A program made the translations under genes and the position numbers. DNA of 35,792 nucleotides from Gammaproteobacteria bacterium (lineage in GTDB: Bacteria > Pseudomonadota > Gammaproteobacteria > Steroidobacterales > UBA11654). Of this stretch, positions 31,450 through 35,792 are shown one piece after another. How positions within the stretch are numbered: the stretch's first letter is position 1; the number at the start of each line of letters is the position of its first letter. Location of the stretch: assembly GCA_029244925.1 (NCBI GenBank), contig JAQWQE010000007.1:1-35792 (forward strand), written 5' to 3'. A model generated the notes under the pieces. That model saw nothing but the letters and a program-made list of their open reading frames with translations. It was not told the origin of the DNA and ran no database searches.

Positions 31450-32481
31450 ATGAATGATAAAAAGAAAACTAAAGCTTTAGACGCAGCACTCAGTCAAATA
31501 GAGAAACAATTCGGCAAAGGGTCTTTAATGAAACTTGGTGATGATAGTGTTGACCGAGGAATAAAAGCTATATCAACGGGTTCAATTGGCCTGGATTCAG
31601 CATTAGGAATCGGTGGTGTGCCTCAAGGAAGAGTGGTAGAAATATATGGCCCTGAATCTTCAGGTAAAACTACCTTAACACTTCAAGTGGTGGCGGAATG
31701 TCAGAAAGCAGGAGGCACTGCAGCCTTTATAGATGCTGAGCATGCATTGGACCCAATTTACGCAGGAAAAATTGGAGTGAATACAGATGAATTCTTAGTT
31801 TCCCAGCCTGATACTGGTGAGCAAGCACTAGAAATCACAGACATGCTGGTTTCATCAGGCGCTGTTGATTTAATAGTTATTGACTCAGTAGCAGCCCTTA
31901 CTCCAAGAGCAGAAATTGAAGGTGATATGGGCGATTCACATGTAGGTTTGCAGGCAAGACTCATGTCACAAGCATTGAGAAAATTAACTGCAGGCATTAA
32001 GAAATCAAATACGACTGTTATATTTATTAATCAAATTCGTATGAAAATTGGTGTTATGTTTGGTAGTCCTGAGACCACATCAGGCGGTAATGCTCTTAAA
32101 TTCTATTCTTCAGTAAGATTGGATATTAGACGAATTGGCGCGATTAAAAAAGGCGATGAAATTATTGGTAATCAAACCAGGGTCAAAGTAGTAAAAAATA
32201 AAGTGTCACCACCATTTAGAATGGCAGAATTTGAAATTATATATGGCCATGGTATCTCGACGGAGGGTGAGATTATTGATATTGGTGTTGAGCATGAATT
32301 AATTGAGAAAGCCGGTTCTTGGTATAGTTATAACGGCGATCGAATAGGTCAAGGAAAAGAAAATGTTAGAGAGTTTCTGCTTCAGAACAAAGAAATAGCA
32401 GAAGAACTCAATCTTAAAATTAGAGAAATACTCATGCCTTCTAAAAAAGAAGTAAAAGAAGAAGCTCCAGCGGATGAATAG
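31450..32481 (+). CDS. recA: Recombinase RecA
   Basis: A 343-residue RecA of standard length. The Walker A box is GPESSGKTT at 67-75, [20 protein letters not shown] holds Walker B, and [35 protein letters not shown] is the DNA-binding/interface region. The acidic C-terminus ends PADE. It catalyses strand exchange in homologous recombination and stimulates LexA cleavage. AGGA at 31436-31439 is the ribosome-binding site. No CTGT-N8-ACAG LexA box is visible in the 68-base gap before it. recX follows after 23 bases, and alaS after that, the usual gammaproteobacterial order. Confidence 0.97.
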   Translation: MNDKKKTKALDAALSQIEKQFGKGSLMKLGDDSVDRGIKAISTGSIGLDSALGIGGVPQGRVVEIYGPESSGKTTLTLQVVAECQKAGGTAAFIDAEHALDPIYAGKIGVNTDEFLVSQPDTGEQALEITDMLVSSGAVDLIVIDSVAALTPRAEIEGDMGDSHVGLQARLMSQALRKLTAGIKKSNTTVIFINQIRMKIGVMFGSPETTSGGNALKFYSSVRLDIRRIGAIKKGDEIIGNQTRVKVVKNKVSPPFRMAEFEIIYGHGISTEGEIIDIGVEHELIEKAGSWYSYNGDRIGQGKENVREFLLQNKEIAEELNLKIREILMPSKKEVKEEAPADE

Positions 32482-32487
32482 TTTAGG

Positions 32488-32510
32488 AGTCAACCCATTT
32501 AGTTTTGACT
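32488..32510 (+). promoter_or_regulatory. Hairpin spanning the recX ribosome-binding site and start
   Basis: AGTCAA (32488-32493) pairs with TTGACT (32505-32510) over an 11-base loop. The 5' arm overlaps the AGGAG ribosome-binding site (32485-32489) and the 3' arm contains the TTG start. No T-run follows, so this would act on translation rather than transcription. Confidence 0.35.
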
Positions 32511-32984
32511 GAGCAGTCCTCAGAAAATCTATTGATACGAAAAAAAGCCATGGATTACCTATCCAGGAGAGAACACAGCTATCAGGAATTAATCACAAAA
32601 TTGGGAAAAAAAAATTTTAACCCATCTTTAGTTAATGTTGAGCTTGGAAAATTAATTGAAGATGGACTTCTAAGCGATAGACGTTTTACCGAATCATTTA
32701 TTCGTTCCAGAAAAAATCAAGGAAAGGGTCCATTAAGAATTAGATCAGAGTTATCGATTAGAGGGGTTGCATCACAGCTAATTGATGATGGAATTCAGGA
32801 AGTGAAACAAGAGGAATGGACTCAACTTGCTGTTGAAGTACTTGAGAAAAAGCTGGGTAATGATAGTGAACTTGATTATCATAAACAATTGAAGTTAATG
32901 AGGTTTTTAAGCACTAGAGGCTTTAATAAACAACAAGTGAAATCAGCAATAAATTATTGTTTGGAGAATTTATCATCTGATTGA
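32505..32984 (+). CDS. recX: RecA regulator RecX
   Basis: A 159-residue regulator that caps or destabilises RecA filaments. The RecX signature repeats are visible: AMDYLSRREHSYQELITKL, DGLLSDRRFTESFIRSRKNQGKGPLRIRSEL, and GFNKQQVKSAI near the end. A TAG stop at 32484 leaves TTG at 32505 as the only reasonable start upstream of the first repeat; the first ATG (codon 17) would cut into the family domain. The spacing from AGGAG to TTG is about 15 bases, which is long, and a hairpin covers both. It ends two bases before alaS. Confidence 0.92.
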   Translation: MTEQSSENLLIRKKAMDYLSRREHSYQELITKLGKKNFNPSLVNVELGKLIEDGLLSDRRFTESFIRSRKNQGKGPLRIRSELSIRGVASQLIDDGIQEVKQEEWTQLAVEVLEKKLGNDSELDYHKQLKLMRFLSTRGFNKQQVKSAINYCLENLSSD

Positions 32985-32986
32985 TT

Positions 32987-35581
32987 ATGAAAACGAAAGA
33001 AATAAGGATACTATTTTTAGAATATTTTGAGTCTAAGGATCACCAAAGAGTAGAGAGCTCATCGTTGGTCCCGGCTAATGATCCAACATTGCTGTTTACA
33101 AATGCAGGAATGGTTCAATTCAAAGATCTTTTCTTAGGTCTTGAGAAAAGAAACTACCTTACAGCAGTCAGCTCTCAAAGATGTGTCAGGGCTGGAGGTA
33201 AACATAATGATCTAGAAAATGTTGGTTACACAACCAGGCATCATACATTCTTTGAAATGTTAGGCAATTTTAGTTTTGGCGATTATTTCAAAGAAGAAGC
33301 CATTTCCTATGCTTGGGAATTCATTACAGAGATTTTGAAAATTGATCCAATGAAACTCTGGATTACTGTTTATGAGGAGGATGAAGAGACCGCTAGAATT
33401 TGGTTGGAGAAGATGCATATCGATGAAGATCGACTGATTAAGATGGGCAGTGCTTCTAATTTTTGGTCGATGGGAGATACTGGCCCTTGTGGTCCATGCA
33501 CTGAGATATTTTATGATCATGGGGAAGGCGTTGAAGGAGGACCTCCAGGCTCAGAAAATGAGGATGGGGATCGCTTTGTTGAAATATGGAATTTAGTCTT
33601 TATGCAATTTGAAAGAATGGCCGATGGAACTATGAATGAATTGCCTAAACCTTCAGTTGATACTGGCATGGGTCTTGAACGAATTGCAGCTGTTATGCAA
33701 GGTGTTGAGAGTAATTATGATATTGATATTTTCAAAAAACTAATTGCAAATATTAAAGAAATTATTGGATCCAATGGCAGTGAGAATCATTATAGGGTCA
33801 TCGCTGATCATATAAGATCTAGTGTTTTCCTTATTATGGATGGCATCAGTCCTGGTAATGAAGGCAGAGGTTATGTTTTGAGAAGAATCATCAGAAGAGC
33901 TTTGCGTCATGGCCATGAAGTTGGTGCAGAAATACCATTTTTTCATAGGATTGTAGAACCTCTTATTGAAGAGATGGGAACAGTTTTCCCAGGTTTAATT
34001 AAAAAAGAAGAATACATTAAGCGTATTATCTTGATGGAGGAAGAAAGATTTTCATCCACATTATCACAAGGAATGAAGCTATTAAATCAAGAGATAGATT
34101 CCAATCAAGGAGAAGTTCTTTCAGGTGAATTTGTTTTTAAACTCTATGATACATATGGCTTCCCAATTGATTTAACAAAAGATATTGTTAAAAATCATGG
34201 ATTGGATATTGATCAAGAGGGATTTGATGCAGCCATGGCAAAACAAAAGTCTATGGCTCGAAAAGCCAATCAGTTTAGCCAAGAAGAAAATATTCAACTC
34301 AATCATCAATTGAAAACATTATTTCTAGGTTATGACCAACTAGAAAATCATTCCAAAGTCATAGGTATCTTTAAGGAAAGAGCTTTGGATGCAATTAAAG
34401 AAGGTGAAATGGGACAAATTATAATAGAAGAAACAGCTTTTTATGCTGAGAGTGGAGGACAAATTGGTGATGTTGGCACCATAGTTTCTAAAGATGGCAC
34501 TTTTAATGTTATTGATACACAGCATTCAGGAAATGCACAAGTTCATATTGGTTCTGTATCAAAAGGATCAATTAGTCTAGGCGATGAAGTCAAAGTAAGC
34601 ATTAATCCCATTAAAAGGAGTGCCATTACTAGCAATCATACAGGCACACATTTATTGCATTCAGCATTGATGAAAGTTTTAGGAGAACATGTTACTCAAA
34701 GAGGTTCATTGGTTGATGATATGAAAATTCGTTTTGATTTCTCTCATGATCAAGCAGTGAGCAGTGAGCAAATTAGAGAAATAGAAGCAATTGTGAACCT
34801 TAAAATAGAAGAGAATATTGAAGTTGAAACAAGTATCATGAAACATGATGAAGCTATAGATTCAGGTGCTATGGCTTTATTTGGAGAGAAATATGGTGAT
34901 GATGTTAGAGTGCTTGAGGTTGGTAAATTTTCAAAAGAGCTTTGTGGTGGAACGCATGTCAAAAACACCAATGAGATATCTTTGTTTAAAGTTGTTTCCG
35001 AATCAAGTGTTTCATCTGGTACCAGAAGAATTGAAGCAATTACTGGAGATCAAGCATTGAAATGGGCTGAAGAAACTGAGCATTTAGTAGAACAATTAAC
35101 AGATCTTCTACAAATTAGAAGGGAAGATGTTGCTACAAAAGTCACGACTTTGGTTGAGACGAATCGAAAGATGAGTCAAGAAATTAAGGATTTAAAAGCA
35201 AGGGTTGCTGGATCTCAAGATAATGATAATTCTGTAAAACCAGAAATTATTAATGGCATATCTTTAATCATAAAAGCACTTGATGATGATACAGAAGCTG
35301 GAATCATGAGAACTGCTATAGATCAAATGAAAAATAATCTCGGTTCTGGAGTCATTGTTTTATCAAGCCTAAGCTCAAAAGGAAAAATGAGATTGGCTAT
35401 AGGGGTAACTCAAGATTTAAAGGAAACAATACCAGCTAATGAATTAGCCAAAGAAATGTCTGAAGCTTTAGGTGGTAAGGGCGGTGGTAGATCTGATTTT
35501 GCTAATGCGGGAGGACCTAATCCTGAAAATATGGATGAAGCTATCTCTATTCTCAAAGACCGTCTGGAAAATAAATCTTGA
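32987..35581 (+). CDS. alaS: Alanyl-tRNA synthetase AlaS
   Basis: An 864-residue class II synthetase. The start at ATG 32987 gives the typical MKTKEIRILFLEYFESKDHQ; an in-frame TTG six bases earlier overlaps recX and is less likely. The catalytic core has FTNAGMVQFKDLFLG and FFEMLGNFSFGDYFK, and the motif-3 region GRGYVLRRIIRRALRHG is clear. The editing domain carries HTGTHLLH near residue 551 and CGGTH near 653, the zinc/editing site. The C-terminal domain ends with GGKGGGRSDFANAGG. It immediately follows recX and is probably transcribed with recA-recX. The stop overlaps a following ATG as TGATG. Confidence 0.97.
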   Translation: MKTKEIRILFLEYFESKDHQRVESSSLVPANDPTLLFTNAGMVQFKDLFLGLEKRNYLTAVSSQRCVRAGGKHNDLENVGYTTRHHTFFEMLGNFSFGDYFKEEAISYAWEFITEILKIDPMKLWITVYEEDEETARIWLEKMHIDEDRLIKMGSASNFWSMGDTGPCGPCTEIFYDHGEGVEGGPPGSENEDGDRFVEIWNLVFMQFERMADGTMNELPKPSVDTGMGLERIAAVMQGVESNYDIDIFKKLIANIKEIIGSNGSENHYRVIADHIRSSVFLIMDGISPGNEGRGYVLRRIIRRALRHGHEVGAEIPFFHRIVEPLIEEMGTVFPGLIKKEEYIKRIILMEEERFSSTLSQGMKLLNQEIDSNQGEVLSGEFVFKLYDTYGFPIDLTKDIVKNHGLDIDQEGFDAAMAKQKSMARKANQFSQEENIQLNHQLKTLFLGYDQLENHSKVIGIFKERALDAIKEGEMGQIIIEETAFYAESGGQIGDVGTIVSKDGTFNVIDTQHSGNAQVHIGSVSKGSISLGDEVKVSINPIKRSAITSNHTGTHLLHSALMKVLGEHVTQRGSLVDDMKIRFDFSHDQAVSSEQIREIEAIVNLKIEENIEVETSIMKHDEAIDSGAMALFGEKYGDDVRVLEVGKFSKELCGGTHVKNTNEISLFKVVSESSVSSGTRRIEAITGDQALKWAEETEHLVEQLTDLLQIRREDVATKVTTLVETNRKMSQEIKDLKARVAGSQDNDNSVKPEIINGISLIIKALDDDTEAGIMRTAIDQMKNNLGSGVIVLSSLSSKGKMRLAIGVTQDLKETIPANELAKEMSEALGGKGGGRSDFANAGGPNPENMDEAISILKDRLENKS

Positions 35582-35592
35582 TGGGAGAGAGA

Positions 35593-35792
35593 ATGGATTT
35601 TCAACTTAATGAAATCTCATTAATTATAAATAATAAAAAATTAGAATATGAACTTCCATATCTATGGATTAGAGATAACTGTCATTGCAATGAGTGCAGA
35701 ATAGGGGAAACACTTGAAAAGAGGTTTATGCTTAATTCTGTTCCTGTAGATTTAAAACCCAAAAGCGTAGATATAGATGAAAATGATATTAA
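35593..35792 (+). CDS. Gamma-butyrobetaine-dioxygenase-like protein, N-terminal part
   Basis: Only the first ~66 residues are in the window; the frame stays open to the end. The segment LPYLWIRDNCHCNECR resembles the N-terminal zinc-binding domain (DUF971-like) of gamma-butyrobetaine and trimethyllysine dioxygenases, Fe(II)/2-oxoglutarate enzymes of carnitine metabolism. I prefer the ATG at 35593 because GGGAGAG (35583-35589) precedes it at good spacing; an in-frame ATG at 35581 overlaps the alaS stop. The catalytic HxD facial triad would lie beyond the window, so a shorter stand-alone DUF971 protein remains possible. Confidence 0.65.
   Translation, partial: MDFQLNEISLIINNKKLEYELPYLWIRDNCHCNECRIGETLEKRFMLNSVPVDLKPKSVDIDENDI

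Noticed and set aside
1-35792. tRNA genes, CRISPR arrays, insertion sequences or prophage remnants
   Set aside because: No gap is large enough or carries tRNA-like arms, regular repeats, transposase or integrase motifs; genes fill nearly the whole window.

Overview
The window looks like chromosome from an AT-rich, compactly packed gammaproteobacterium, probably marine and aerobic. The best markers are the recA-recX-alaS block at the right end, a CysB-type regulator, a zeaxanthin-type carotenoid cluster, several periplasmic quinoprotein-like enzymes and very short intergenic gaps. A streamlined oceanic lineage such as SAR86 or a relative would fit, but no 16S rRNA or proteorhodopsin gene is present to fix the taxonomy. 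No gap longer than about 140 bases lacks a gene. I saw no tRNA, rRNA, CRISPR array, insertion sequence or integrase.

Layout, left to right. (1) 1-1797: the end of a DUF4396-like membrane protein, a YhhQ-type queuosine-precursor transporter and an unrecognised membrane protein. (2) 1808-12551: moeA is divergent from a long co-directional block. The block holds a Tat-exported type II DMSO-reductase-family molybdenum subunit, its TorD/NarJ-like chaperone, a four-cluster iron-sulfur subunit, a 651-residue MFS transporter fused to a C-terminal cytochrome c domain, a second MFS transporter, an isochorismatase-fold amidohydrolase and a PuuE-like polysaccharide-deacetylase-fold hydrolase. (3) 12626-17889: a secreted sorbosone-dehydrogenase-like beta-propeller whose end overlaps crtY, then crtI, crtB and a convergent crtZ. 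(4) 18005-21052: a CurA-like reductase and a soluble PQQ dehydrogenase. (5) 21041-27102: mainly hydrolases, including two diverged serine beta-lactamase-fold paralogues, an amidohydrolase, a dienelactone-hydrolase-like lipoprotein, an NAD(P)-binding epimerase-like protein and a hidden 29-codon ORF. (6) 27190-31381: cysK, metX, a cysB-like regulator and an EamA exporter. (7) 31450-35792: recA, recX, alaS and the start of a gamma-butyrobetaine-dioxygenase-like gene.

The most unusual part is the molybdoenzyme block. The order alpha-chaperone-beta with no visible heme-b gamma subunit differs from ddh, ebd, ser and clr operons. Immediately downstream is the MFS-cytochrome c fusion, whose extra fifteenth membrane segment should put the heme domain in the periplasm, where the molybdoenzyme works. 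I infer a possible uptake-plus-oxidation system: periplasmic oxidation of a substrate, electrons passed to a tethered cytochrome c, uptake by one or both MFS carriers, and cytoplasmic amide or ring hydrolysis by the last two enzymes. The substrate is unknown, and dimethyl sulfide or a nitrogen-containing organic compound are only candidates.

The carotenoid genes would convert GGPP to phytoene (CrtB), lycopene (CrtI), beta-carotene (CrtY) and zeaxanthin (CrtZ). No crtE or blh is present here. The cysK/metX/cysB group covers sulfur assimilation and carries palindromic candidate operators.
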